Part shown: one piece after another, positions 10,315 to 20,339 of the stretch | Position numbering within the stretch: the stretch's first letter is position 1 | How the letters are laid out: each line of letters begins with the position of its first letter | NCBI GenBank assembly: GCA_033085395.1 | Contig: JANQBS010000354.1 | Coordinates: 1 to 34,600 of the forward strand | Direction of reading: 5' to 3' | DNA: 34,600 nt | Source: Xanthoparmelia taractica | Taxonomy: Eukaryota; Ascomycota; Lecanoromycetes; Lecanorales; Parmeliaceae | Program-made: the position numbers and the translations under genes | The notes under the pieces: model-generated | Databases searched by the model: none | Seen by the model: only the letters and a program-made list of their open reading frames with translations | What the model was told of the DNA's origin: nothing

Positions 10315-10801
10315 CACGTGTTCCCTGGGATATGCACCTCCCTGGGATATGCACCATTAGGGCTAGGGCTAGCACTACTCAAATACTAATATCTTATTTA
10401 AATCGATATAATATTATTATATAATATTTATTTTCTTTCTATTAGTAAGACTTAGGTATTTATAAACCTATATAATTAATTATAATATTTATATTAATAG
10501 ATAAACTAATTCAATTAGAAAATATTAAGATATCGATAAAGTTTTAGCCCTAATATTGAGGTTAGGGCTAGAGTTTTTATTATCGTAACTCTAATATCGT
10601 CTTAAAGCTCGATATTATCTTAGTAATATACTTTTTATTAATTATTAATAAAGAATAAGATATCTAAGAATCTATAATATTAATTAGAATATTCGATTTA
10701 GATTAATATATTAAGATAGATAAAAAAACGCTGAAATTCTAGTTTAGCCCTAACCCTAATGGTGCATATCCCAGGGCGGTGCATATCCCAGGGAACACGT
10801 A
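10315..10801. mobile_element. TA-flanked 487-bp inverted-repeat element (MITE-like)
   Basis: The terminal inverted repeats are about 56 bp (10315-10370 and about 10746-10801). Each contains the word CCCTGGGATATGCACC twice in tandem, followed by TTAGGG(C/T)TAGGGCTA. TA flanks the element at 10313-10314 and 10802-10803, as for Tc1/mariner-type insertions; the outermost base differs (C/T). The interior (about 10380-10740) is extremely AT-rich and carries no ORF, consistent with RIP or a non-coding filler. It is inserted 28 bp from the first ATG of the Zn2Cys6 gene. Confidence 0.85.
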
Positions 10802-10803
10802 TA

Positions 10804-11150
10804 GAGGTATGGCGCCATGTCATCCCGCCAAGATCTGACGAATGAAAAACTGCTATTCTTCCTATGAACAAGTTCTGGGTCTAGAAATATATATGAAGGG
10901 GCTGTATATTTGAACCTCAGTGTGGAGAGCAGCTTGATCAATCGTGTGAGGTGGCTGAGTCCCTTCACTCCAGCAAGACTCAAGCTTGTAGCAGTGACCG
11001 GGACTGGCCATACCTTGGACTACTTTACCGACTATCAATCCCCGACGAGTGAGAAAATATCACCAAGCACTTATTGGTTATCTATCTACACTGCTATCAG
11101 ATTGTAGCAATTGAGCTGAGCAGGCAGGTTACTTCGCTCCATGACCTACA
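10804..11150. other. Intergenic stretch
   Basis: The 3' flank of the splicing-factor gene. No gene or RNA recognised; composition is normal. Confidence 0.4.
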
Positions 11151-13884
11151 TCAAGCCATCCTCTCAAACCTCTCCTTCGCCTTGTCCCTCGTCCTCTCCA
11201 GAAACTCCCCGTAGCCGCCTTTCGTATTCCTCTCTGCCTCTTCAGACGCATCGCCAATCCTTCCCCCTTGAGCTCCCAAGCCGACCCCCTGCACATACAT
11301 ATCGGTAGCTATAGGCGCCGTCATACCTGTCCCTTGAGCACCAAGACCTTCACCCGCAGACCAACCCATCTTACCAAGCAAGGAAGCGCCTTTTGACGGC
11401 ACTGGCGCTCGCTCGTCTTTTGTTTCTTCCTCTGGCTGGGTTACTGATTTTTTGAGCGGAAGTGAGATTTTCTTGCCGGCGCCGAAGGCCGCGCGTCGTT
11501 CCTTGGCTCGATCACGGTACTCTGAAGAATCTTCTGAGGCTGCTGTCAATGTGATACCTGCCTTGACCATCTTACCCTGAGCCTTTGCTACCAGGTCTGC
11601 ATTTTTTAGGTTGTTTTGGTGAAGATCGCTGACACGCTCATGCTGATTTACCTCAGCTTCCGTCTTAAATTGGCGGGAGCAGAGGTAGCAGCATTTCTTA
11701 GCCAAATTGGCAAAGGTTTGTGGAAGCGCGTCAGTGTCCTTCGCCTCTTCCTTGGCCTCTGATGTTTCTTTGCCTTCGTGCCCATTCTCCGTGGAGACCT
11801 CCGGTTTCATGCCGTGAAGTTCTGCGTGGCGGTTACTCCAGAATTGTAGGTGCGCAGGTGCTGTCTTGGACATGTGTCAGCGGCACTGCTCGTTATAATG
11901 TGAAATCGGAGTTACCTTTTTCTGTTTGGATGTAGGGTTGGTCTCTGCTTTCCTCTTCTTCACCCTTGCGTCGACCTCCTTTCCAGGTTTCAAAAGACCT
12001 TCGCTCTCAGCTGCTGCTGCTGCTTGGTCGGCAGCAGATCGGATTTGACCTTCACCTGCTGCAATTTTTGGCGAGCCAGTGGATACAACCAGTTCATTGA
12101 CCCAAGCGCCTTCATCCCAGTAAGCTAGTTTGGTACCTGTGTTCCCCAGAGGACTGAATGTAAATCGCTCTGTCTCTTCGGAAGCATTGAAGACAGGAAC
12201 AAATACACCAGCGTGTATATAGTCAGCGGTAACAGGCTTCGAGGATATCGTGAACTTTTCAAATGAATTATAGCGAGTCAGGGCGGCTTGTGCGTCCTGA
12301 TACAAACTTGTCAGCGGCATTCGGTAACCAGAACCTGTACGATTACCTCAATAGTAGCAAACTCAGCAAATCCATAGCGCCAGCTCTCGTTGTTCCGCCT
12401 ATCTCGAACCAGTAGTACTCTTCTGAGGCTTCCCTCCTTAGCGCCGAGGTTTGCGTCGCCGGTAGTCGACGCAACTTTGGAAGTATTCTTTTTCGATGCC
12501 GAAGCTGCGGGTGGCGATGAGCGCCTACCCGGCTTGTATAGTTTGGCTACTCCTTTGGCGAGAAGATCTTCCGTCACTGTAGGTTCCAGGTTGCGGATGA
12601 GTAGAAATTGTGAGGGTGTGCCATTCGGTGAAGCATCGCTGTCTCCACTATTCATGTACTGAGGTTTTGCTGCTGCCGAGGGGTTGAACGTAGCCATGTC
12701 TATAATCATCAGTGTGGCTTTCAACCCTTAGGTATTCTTAGACGTACCAATCTGCGGTGTTTGACATCTATGACATTTTGTTCGGCCAGGAAAATTGACA
12801 AAGGTGCACTAAAGGTTTCAGTGGTGCCATGAGTATGTCCGGCTTGGGTATGCCTCACGATTTTGCAGGTCCACTCTCCATCTGCCTTCTCCCCGCGAGT
12901 CCGATCATCCCTCTCACGGCTGTATGCTATGCGGACTTTGGCTGTTTGATCGTCATTATCTGATAGATAAATTATTGGGTAATTGCGCTCCACGAAAGCC
13001 TTTGACTCTTCCAGAGTTGGGAACCTTATGAAGCCAAAACCTCGGGACGCCTCTGAGATCAAATTAGCAAGGCTCTTTATACATATCGCCGCGGGTGCAT
13101 TGTACTTGTTTGTCGATCTCGGATAACCCGTACGTCTTCGAGTCTCTCAACATGGTGGTGTTGCTTCAACTCTTTTGAAATCTGTGAGATTTTGAAATAT
13201 GCCACTTCTTAGCCAGAGTCCGAAAACAGTTTTGTTCACACTTAGGCTCTTTGGTGTTCATGTTGGTATATTGAGCGTATGGTGGATGGGGTGGCCAACG
13301 TCTTCCTCTACCATGTCCAGCAACAGCCCTTCCAATATCACCTCTCTACTGGGTGGACCTCCATAGTACGATGATCGATCCCTTCTCTGGCTGCGACTCC
13401 GGCTCCGATGACGGCTCTGGTTTCGACTCCGGCTGCGGCTATCATAGCTGGGCGATCTATATCTTTCGTGGTCCCTATCTCGATATGGCGCTCTTTCTCT
13501 TTCTTGCGGTGATGGAGACCGGTCTCGACGGTGGTCCTCGTATCCTCTATTCTCTGGTTGTGGAACCCTTAAGTCCCTATCTCGGCGAGTGGAGGCACCC
13601 TTGATTGCGAATTCATCCCCACTATGTGACGACCTGTTGCGATCTTCCCAAAGGTAGTATTAGCAGACGCGCAGGCTGAGCAATGTAAGTGTCCTTATTT
13701 ATGGTTTACCATGCGGAGATGAGTATCGTTCGCGTGGTGATTGGCTTCTTCGGTATCGGTCCCTCGATCGTGATCTGTAATACTGGTCTTCGTATATTCG
13801 ACCGTTTCGGTCCCCGCGATATTGAGGGTTAGAGAGTCTGCGGTTGTTGTAGGCAGGCTCTCGGTCATAGCGGTTGACAGACAT
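11151..13884 (-). CDS. RBM5/RBM10-like RNA-binding splicing factor, eight exons
   Basis: Join 13884-13710, 13643-13300, 13181-13106, 13052-12859, 12808-12748, 12699-12347, 12296-11916, 11864-11151 gives 2298 nt, 765 aa. Domains in order: an Arg/Ser/Asp-rich N-terminus (1-155; SYDSRSRSRNQSRHRSRSR); RRM1 (about 157-245; RNP2-like VILEGL, RNP1 RGFGFIRF); a RanBP2-type zinc finger (about 259-280; W-x-C-x2-C-x10-C-x2-C); RRM2 (about 313-425; FLLIRNL); a C2H2-like finger (Cys 587/590, His 603/610); and a G-patch (about 685-730; LLGKMGWSAGEGLG). This order is that of RBM5/RBM10 proteins, nuclear regulators of pre-mRNA splicing that act with the U2 snRNP/A-complex and through the G-patch on a DEAH helicase. 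All introns are 48-118 bp GT-AG. The 5' site of intron 2 (GTTGGC) is weak, so that junction is the least certain. Confidence 0.9.
12748..12808 (-). other. 61-nt microexon encoding half of the RanBP2 zinc finger
   Basis: This exon is absent from any long ORF. It supplies the second to fourth zinc cysteines and is bounded by a 50-bp intron upstream (12809-12858) and a 48-bp intron downstream (12700-12747). Translation across both junctions restores the finger (WTCKI joined to CTFVNFPGRTKCHRC), which makes the boundaries convincing. Confidence 0.88.
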
Positions 13885-14045
13885 GATGGAGATTAGAGCA
13901 GCGCTAATTTGACTTTGAGACCTTGGTCTCTTGTATCGCTCACGAGCTTTGCAGATTAAGTAATAATGAGATGAAACAATGGAAGTAAGAGTGAAGTCGT
14001 AGTGGCTGTCGGCTAATCCTCGGGGCTCAAATTAGCGCGCTCTAC
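13885..14045. promoter_or_regulatory. Probable promoter region of the RBM5-like gene
   Basis: This is the upstream flank of the minus-strand ATG at 13884, shared with the plus-strand DUF504 gene across a MITE. No specific promoter element could be assigned, so the call rests on position only. Confidence 0.3.
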
Positions 14046-14145
14046 TATCCCATCCCCTGGCAGGGTGGGTGTACGTTTGCTTGGCATCCCCCGCGGATAG
14101 TAGGGCTGAGCCCCTGAAACGTACACCCTGCCAGGGGATGGGATA
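14046..14145. mobile_element. 100-bp MITE / palindromic element
   Basis: Near-perfect inverted arms: TATCCCATCCCCTGGCAGGG at the left and its reverse complement at the right (ending 14145), with the match extending to GTACGTTT on both sides of a short centre of about 35 bp, apart from a few extra bases in the left arm. TA is at both edges, compatible with a TA target. No coding capacity. It lies between two divergently transcribed genes (splicing factor - and DUF504 +). Confidence 0.82.
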
Positions 14146-14517
14146 ATCTGTCAGCATGTCACTTAGTCTATCAATCGATCAATCAACGGTCGATGGTCAA
14201 AAATTGCGTGCAAAAGCACATTCTTCAGCCATTTTCAAGCTAAGTATGGACACCATCTCCCTATACCCTCCCAATTAGCTGTTGGTTGTCCCTTCTGGTC
14301 GTCAAAAGTAGGCTTAGACCCGCCATAGCCACCAGATGAGTCAGATCTCTGCAAATCTGTATCATTACTTATATAAACGCGTGTGGTTCCTTCACTTTTA
14401 TAAGACCGTATTCGAATTGTTGTCAGAAAATCATCTTGCAGAGAACTTGGCTCTGCCAAAGTCACCTTGTCCTCAGCATATCTCTTTCCCTTATCACAGT
14501 TACCGTCGTAGAAAGCC
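14146..14517. promoter_or_regulatory. Upstream region of the DUF504 gene
   Basis: The interval between the MITE and the ATG at 14518, presumed promoter and 5' UTR by position. No element identified with confidence. Confidence 0.3.
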
Positions 14518-15123
14518 ATGGCTCCTACAAATCCTTCCAATGATTCCAAAAATGCCGATTCCTCCTTAGCCAGCATGAGTCCACCCTCATCCTTCGAAGC
14601 CAACGAAGACATCATCCCTCTGCATCCATCCGCCACAGAAACCACCTCAGCAAACGACAGCGACTCTTCCTCCTCCTCCCCATCCCCATCACACAAACCC
14701 ACCCCATCCCGCTCCCGAGCAAAGAAAGCCCGTAAAGCCGCCCACGAAACCCAAAAATCCAAACCCTCCCTACGACCCGCAAAGGACATCCTCTCCCGCA
14801 TCCGTCACGACCCCTCGCTCAACGAGTCCGATTTCGTCGTCGGCTACATTGACCGCCACGCCCCCGAAATGATGGAAATGGATGTCTCGGTGTGGAAAGG
14901 TGGTGTAGCTGATATTACTGACGAGGAGTGGATTCCACAGCACCGGATTATGTATTTTAGGAAGAAAGGGGAGGGGGAAGGGGAGGAAGAAAGGAGGGTT
15001 TGGGATCGGGCTGCAAGGTTGGATAGGCTGTTTAGGAGTGGTGTGGTGCCTGAAGTTGCTTTAGAGGAGGATCGAGAGGGTAGGAAGCCTGAAGAAGATG
15101 AAGCCGAGGGTGCAATGGACTAG
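14518..15123 (+). CDS. MJ1316 (DUF504) RNA cyclic-group end-recognition domain protein
   Basis: A single-exon 201-aa protein. Residues 1-87 are a Ser/Pro/Lys-rich, likely disordered leader with a basic patch (SRSRAKKARKAA). Residues about 88-173 match the MJ1316/DUF504 domain: ILSRIRHDPSLNESDFVVGY, then a MEMDV segment, then EEWIPQHRIMYFRKKG, then RVWDRAARLDRLF. The family is predicted to recognise 2',3'-cyclic phosphate or similar RNA ends and in eukaryotes is often fused to other RNA-end-processing proteins; a stand-alone form occurs in archaea and fungi. The tail is acidic (EEDEAEGAMD). The start has a good eukaryotic context (GCCATGG). A role in tRNA or RNA repair is likely but is family-based inference. 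Confidence 0.85.
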   Translation: MAPTNPSNDSKNADSSLASMSPPSSFEANEDIIPLHPSATETTSANDSDSSSSSPSPSHKPTPSRSRAKKARKAAHETQKSKPSLRPAKDILSRIRHDPSLNESDFVVGYIDRHAPEMMEMDVSVWKGGVADITDEEWIPQHRIMYFRKKGEGEGEEERRVWDRAARLDRLFRSGVVPEVALEEDREGRKPEEDEAEGAMD

Positions 15124-16145
15124 TCGGGAGATAGAGGGAGCGTGCACGTGATGAGCGAAGGCTTATCGTGAAGTACGAGAAAAACCCTGTCGAACCTAAT
15201 AATCCAGTCGAAATCCCGAACGCACAATTAATAAATCCCCCATGGCATAGGCGCCGAAACGGTGCGCCAAAACTAGCAGAATTTTTGGTACAACAGTACA
15301 ACATATGACTCACGTCACGATCTGGGCACGTTAAATAAAGGAACCACCACCAACAGAAAATGACATGTGGTGAAGGATGTTCATCTCTCATCTCGAATAG
15401 GAGAACCAGGAACGAAGACAATATTATCATCATGCCTTCGGCAACAGACATCCACGCCTCGCTGAGCTCCTTGCTGAGACCTGGGGTGATGGCGTTCTTA
15501 TGTGAGAGACGGTTGAGGGGATATTTTGTCTGCCTACTGCTCGTCACCTCAGGGTAGGCAGACTTGGCTACAGCTTAGGCAATTGCAATGAAGGCTTGAA
15601 GAGGGACAATTTCGCGGAGACAGACATGCTTGCGGGGAGCAACAGGAGGCAGCGAGCCTGTAAAGTCGCAAGGCCATGCAAGCAGGCAGACACATGCGTG
15701 CGTACTGGTAAAGAAGAAAGTGCAGCATCTAGCATTCGTTAAATCTACAAATCAGTTTTCAGGTTAACCAGAGTCATGTGTGAGAGCGTAAATGCTAGTA
15801 TGCATTTTCTTCATATTTCTCTTCCTATGCTAGATAGCTGGTGCAATGTTTGATAGGGGGTGCATCTGTGTGCAATGTTGCCTGTGCATACTAATGGTGG
15901 TCGAAGTCCTTGCAAGCGGTAAGGCAATACATTGTGCCCATCTAGAATGTTTGGTGCGGCTGCTTCTGAGTTAGCTTGAGCCTCGAGGCTCGAGAAGCTT
16001 TTGAGAAAGAGCGGCATACAACTAGGTTGCATCAAGCGATCCAGTGCAATCAATGGCATCCTAATAGATTATGGATCGAAGCCAGTCGTTAGAGATGCTG
16101 ACCGTGAATGCTGAAAGACATCTGTCGGGCATCCTGAGGCTTTGT
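15124..16145. other. Intergenic region, no supported gene
   Basis: Convergent intergenic space between the DUF504 gene (+) and the 2EXR-like gene (-). Short ORFs (for example 15811-16059 -) show no domain. Composition is normal. No tRNA recognised. Confidence 0.4.
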
Positions 16146-17186
16146 CTACCGGGCTGCCTTCCTAGAAGAGGCCTTGGCCGTTTTTGCCTTAGTCTGTTTG
16201 GTTGTTGTGGTATGGTTCGTGGCTGCAGCTTTGGTCTGAGGCTCCTTTGCCTTGGGTGCTTTTCCAGGTACCAACTTGGCCTTCCTCGGTTTGCTCTTCT
16301 TCAATTCACGACTCAACGAAATAAAATCATCGACAGCTCGCCAAGTAAACATGTCATCCTTATACTCCCAGTTTGCGGTGTCATTAAACACATCTTCTCT
16401 CGTGTTTCCACAGTAAGGGCATGGATTTTCCTCGTCGAGTACCTCGTGTGGCACAGTGCACCGTGTTGTAATAGTAATAGACCGGCCATTGGCAGTTCCT
16501 TCCTTCATGAATGCTTTTCTGAGCGCATTAGCGACGCCAGGCCCGAAGCGGGCCTCGTCCACCATCTGGACATCTAGCTTCTTCACCGCCTTTAGCGAGA
16601 ACAATCCCGCCACGATGGGATGATTACCAAGTAAGGACTGGTCAAACATGCTTAGTGGTGGCAGTGGGTAGTAACACCCACGTGAAGGTTCATCGAGATC
16701 CATACACATGTGGATACGAATGTAGAGATCGACGAGCTTCGCACCGGATGTGCCAAGAATCATAAGAAAATTCCCCATTCTCTCTGCACTGCTGAAAACG
16801 AAGGGCCTGATGTGGACTTCGACACGCTTGACCATAGTGAGGTGTCCTTCTGGGAAAGGGAGAACTGGCTCGCTGAATCTACGGTCGTGAAAATGCAGGG
16901 TGTTCTTCCCGTAGAGGATCGGGAGCGCTTCTTCGTAGAATGTCCGACAGGTTCGGAGGATATTGGTGAAGATGTAATACTCTTCGCCAGAACGTGTCCA
17001 AGGAAGGATATTATTGGGTTTGAGAGAGTGCTTTGGTTGAATCAGAAGCTCTTCGTAGACTTTGATACGTAGTTCAGGCGGCAGTGGGAATGCGGGCTTG
17101 TTGCAGGCATCCTCGCGAGTAGTGATCTCAGTGGAGGACATTGTTACAGGACAAGCTGGGCTCTGTGCTTGATTGGTGACCTGCAA
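16146..17186 (-). CDS. 2EXR/DUF7730-like F-box-related protein with Lys/Ala-rich tail
   Basis: A 346-aa open frame; Met 16 (17141, MSSTEITT) is an equally likely start. Residues about 33-100 carry the hallmark of the fungal 2EXR/DUF7730 group: LPPELRIKVYEELLIQP followed by ILRTCRTFYEEALPILYGKN. These proteins are expanded in ascomycetes and resemble degenerate F-box domains; their function is largely unknown. A possible Cys pair (NPCPYCGN) lies near residue 258. The last ~60 residues are low-complexity and basic (Lys/Ala/Thr), suggesting a nuclear or nucleic-acid-associated protein, though that is inference. No introns needed within the frame. Confidence 0.82.
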   Translation of the reverse strand: MQVTNQAQSPACPVTMSSTEITTREDACNKPAFPLPPELRIKVYEELLIQPKHSLKPNNILPWTRSGEEYYIFTNILRTCRTFYEEALPILYGKNTLHFHDRRFSEPVLPFPEGHLTMVKRVEVHIRPFVFSSAERMGNFLMILGTSGAKLVDLYIRIHMCMDLDEPSRGCYYPLPPLSMFDQSLLGNHPIVAGLFSLKAVKKLDVQMVDEARFGPGVANALRKAFMKEGTANGRSITITTRCTVPHEVLDEENPCPYCGNTREDVFNDTANWEYKDDMFTWRAVDDFISLSRELKKSKPRKAKLVPGKAPKAKEPQTKAAATNHTTTTKQTKAKTAKASSRKAAR

Positions 17187-18232
17187 TGACGGAAGCTGCT
17201 AAAAATTGAAGTTCAGAATATGTAATAGCCTCAAGATAAGCGACCGAAGAATGTCTGCGGAAGTGGAATCTGATATCGTAGGTAAGCCTAGAATGGCGCC
17301 GTGAATCAATCGAGTCTGGCAGTACGTACAGTATGAAAAGTACCCACACTAGCTATAGTAAAACTCTTGTGGAAGCCTAGCTGAGAAGTTTGGGAGCTAA
17401 GCTGAGGATGATGAGCTCTTCAGGCAAAGAAGAGTTGCTCCACAAATGCTTCTCAGTATTATGAGGATCCCAAATGTCACCCAGTGGTTCCTCCGAGAAG
17501 TTTCAATCATCAATCTTAGGTCCCGAGCACAAGAATGATGAGAACCGTAGCAGCGTGTTTACATACTCATCCGGTCCTCATCCACTTACCCAATAATCTC
17601 ATCTCCACCCTAGAGCCTGCGCTTATCACCCATCTTAGAGACCTCTTAATCCTTACATTAAGAACATTCTATCAAAGAGCAATCGAGAAGGCAGGCAGCA
17701 AACGTTCTTTCTATAGCATGGATTTAGTCTTGTCAATAAGATGGCGTTTCTCAGCAGCCAAGACAACAAGTCAGCACTGGTAGTCTCCTTAGTTGCCTAT
17801 GGGTCCATTCTCGACGGCTCGTTATCTATAGACTTTCATCTCCATAAACTATCATCAGATTCACGTACTTCTCGTAATGATTTTTGTCTTATACTCACTC
17901 ATTCATCAGTAGCTTTAAATCACATCCAACGGACGGTAGACATCTCCCATTTATCGATTAGTCAGCGACATAACGTCAAGCAAACAGCAGCGAAAACAAG
18001 CACGAAAATCCCCTTTGCTGTAGAACACTATTCAATCTCTTTTGCACTCTTTCAGCATGGCCGAGTTCCAACTACGCGGCGAATTTCCTCACTCCATCTC
18101 ATTTATTCATGCTCGTTGAGCATGATGACAGTGTCATCGGCCAATGAATCAGCTATCTACTGGCAAGCAAAATGGTAACGGTGTCCCTAACAGACTACCC
18201 GTTCCTGGAGTCTAAACGCAACGTAGAAGTTC
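17187..18232. other. Intergenic region, no supported gene
   Basis: Contains two overlapping plus-strand ORFs (17535-17783 and 17741-18178; 82 and 145 codons) of unremarkable composition and no recognisable domain. They may be chance frames or a decayed gene. No repeats or RNA genes recognised. Confidence 0.35.
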
Positions 18233-18660
18233 TCAAGCCGCTTCAGCCTTGATCAAGCTCTCGGTATCTGGCTCCTGGGTCCAAATTTTGACGATCTTGA
18301 AGCTAGTCGGTTCCAGCAGCGTACGCCAATTCCGCTCTGTGCGTTCGCTTCCTAAAAAAGTTGACCATCATGACCATGTCTGGACTCGTGCTTAGCCAGT
18401 GAGTGTGAGCCCTTTGATCCGGTACCGCGCTCTCATCAATCAGGATCTTACTGTAGCCTTTCGTCAGGCTGTTTCTGAGGATCGCGAGGATATCGTGGGC
18501 TTTAGGATTAAGCCATTCGTGCAGACAGAATCGCATGTAATAAGCTCGTGCACCTAGGGATGTTAGCAAATGGAGTCCCGTCGTATTGGCGCATATATCG
18601 TTGATAGGCTGTTTCGTGAAGAAGTCGTGTTCCATGGTTACGATACCCCCGTCGAGACCA
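18233..18660 (-). pseudogene. O-methyltransferase C-terminal remnant, frameshifted
   Basis: Minus-strand residues include TMEHDFFTKQPI, then GARAYYMRFCLHEWLNPKAH, then SKILIDESAVPDQ and DMVMMVNFF, the C-terminal part of a fungal SAM-dependent O-methyltransferase of the COMT/sterigmatocystin-methyltransferase type (His of the CLHEW motif as catalytic base is family knowledge). At the T6 run read at 18354-18359 the frame breaks; the next frame continues the family pattern (WRTLLEP, then FKIVKIWTQEPDTESLI) to a TGA at 18233-18235. The N-terminal dimerisation and SAM-binding portions are not recognisable upstream. A 5' truncation plus a single-base indel indicates a pseudogene, unless it is an assembly error. 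Confidence 0.75.
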
Positions 18661-19416
18661 ACTACGCCTTTCTAGCTACAGGATGAACGCTTTCGTCAGA
18701 AGACTTGTACAATCTCCTTCTCCAACACAGAAACATGAAGTTTGAACACCTCCAAAGCCTGCAAAGTGTCGTGCCAGCCTCGTAAAACCGTCTTTCGTCC
18801 AAGTTTACGCCCTGTCCATACCAAAAGCTCAAAGCTTTCTCTGTGTTCCGTATCAACCATTGCAATCATCCTTCATTACCACTGTCATAGCAGTCCAATA
18901 GCACATGCCATTTTCTTCTCCCGACTCTGTTTGCGCGCATGGGCTAGATATGCCAAGATGATGGATGCGCGGACAGGATATCGAAATCGATATACAATTC
19001 TTACGATTTGGCACCAGGGCCATCCAAAAGCCCTATCGAAGCATTTTTGGTCCTAACAAAAACCTACGTCGTTCAGCAAAGGTACTCCGGAGGAAAAAGG
19101 TCACCACATCTAAAATGTGCTCCGTTCTCTGTCCAGATGAACGACACTTCTCGTTGCTTCTGCCCCAACAGAAAACCCAGTCACAACATGCCCCTAGCTG
19201 ACGATAAAGCACAATGGCGAGGTCTTCCTAATGCTCCATGTTGATTCGTGCCCTTTTCCTCCCTTTCGGGAGTTTCACGTTTTGCATTACCGTATCCATC
19301 GGGTCGCCTGATTCATATCCGTACGTATGCATCTGGTCTCGCTCTCTTCCCACTGTCTAGATCCTTTACCTGCATTACAAAACTTTTAAAAAGGCAAGAG
19401 AGTGTTAATTTCAATC
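18661..19416. other. Intergenic region; possible decayed methyltransferase DNA and promoter of the next gene
   Basis: Minus-strand ORF 18662-18865 might derive from the upstream part of the methyltransferase, but I cannot find a SAM-binding motif. Overlapping plus-strand ORFs (18742-19244) are featureless. The last few hundred bases are presumably the promoter of the gene starting at 19417. Confidence 0.3.
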
Positions 19417-20339
19417 ATGATCAGAAGTTTAAAGGGCATACTCAAAAACCGGACGCCTCCAGAATGGAAGGAGGCGGACGAGATCGTCAAGGGCGTCTGG
19501 CTTGGAACGTGCGTCTTCGTCTCCTCTTCTCTCATCTGGAAACGGGGCTAATGTTGACTCCCCTTTCAGCAATTCGGAGAATGAGCACGCTCAGAGGAGA
19601 AATATCACCCAAGTCATTTGTATCTCCAAGGAACCCCTGGCAGACCTGGAGCGGGAAGGCTTCAAAAAAGCACCAGATCTCGACAAAACTGTCTTCACCA
19701 TAGAAAGTGATACCGAGGGAGATCTGCTTCCAATATTTGGTGAAGCGTGCAGTATTATTGACAGGACGTTTGGAAATGGGGAATGTGTGTTGGTGTGGGA
19801 TGTAGGGGGAGGTGTCGCAGCGCTGGCCGCATATCGTAAGTACAATACCGCATACGCACTGACAAGCTTCACTCGGGCATCGCATTGACACGAATTTCCA
19901 ATCAGTCATGAGAACGTACGATGTAAGCTTACCAGAAGCCATGACGGTCATAACCCGGGCGAGACTGAAGCGAGCAAAACCGACACTCCTCCCGAGCCAA
20001 AGGATAATCGACCTGCTACACAACGACATCTATCAAAAACAACTCGACATGTGGCAGGCGTGCAAATACGACATCCACGAGAACATCATTACAAATTTGA
20101 GCGAGCCGCCCAAAAAGTGGATGATAAAAAGCGTGGGGGGGAAGTCGGAGAAGAAGAGACATGACGTGCTAACCATTTCTGAGAGTATAGAGGAGAATCT
20201 GCCGCACACTTCTGAGCAGCCACACCGGCTCAGCACAGTCGCAGAAGTGGAAGAAGAGGTTCGTCGTCTCAGCACGAAGAGAAAAGAGGAGAATCCTCTG
20301 GGCCAGAATCCTTTCCAACACGGGCTCTGGGGGCCATAG
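19417..20339 (+). CDS. Dual-specificity-phosphatase-like protein lacking the catalytic motif (putative pseudophosphatase)
   Basis: Join 19417-19508, 19570-19835, 19906-20339 gives 792 nt, 263 aa; introns of 61 and 70 bp with GT-AG ends. The fold pattern is that of a small dual-specificity phosphatase: an entry strand (EADEIVKGVWLGT, about 19-31), NITQVICIS (42-50), then TVFTIESDTEGDLLPIF (71-87, with Asp 78 at the general-acid position), then GECVLVWDVGG (101-111) leading into the P-loop helix AALAAYLMRTYDVSLPEAM. Where active enzymes have HC-x5-R, this protein has W107-D108 and no Arg, so it should not hydrolyse phosphate. STYX-type pseudophosphatases keep the fold to bind phosphoproteins; such a role here is inference. 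Residues about 160-263 are a charged, probably disordered tail. Confidence 0.75.

Noticed and set aside
10355..10372. TTAGGG-like words suggesting an interstitial telomere repeat
   Set aside because: Only one to two imperfect units (TTAGGGCTAGGGCTAG), mirrored at 10746-10762 as part of the element's inverted repeats; this is transposon sequence rather than a telomere remnant.
14046..14145. Rho-independent-type terminator hairpin
   Set aside because: Arms are far longer than a terminator stem, no T run follows, and the organism is eukaryotic; a MITE with TA edges explains it better.
15032..15547. 171-codon minus-strand ORF overlapping the end of the DUF504 gene
   Set aside because: Overlaps a well-supported coding sequence and has no recognisable motif.
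17535..18178. Overlapping plus-strand ORFs of 82 and 145 codons
   Set aside because: No domain, no convincing splice link, ordinary Ser/His/Leu composition; left as unsupported.
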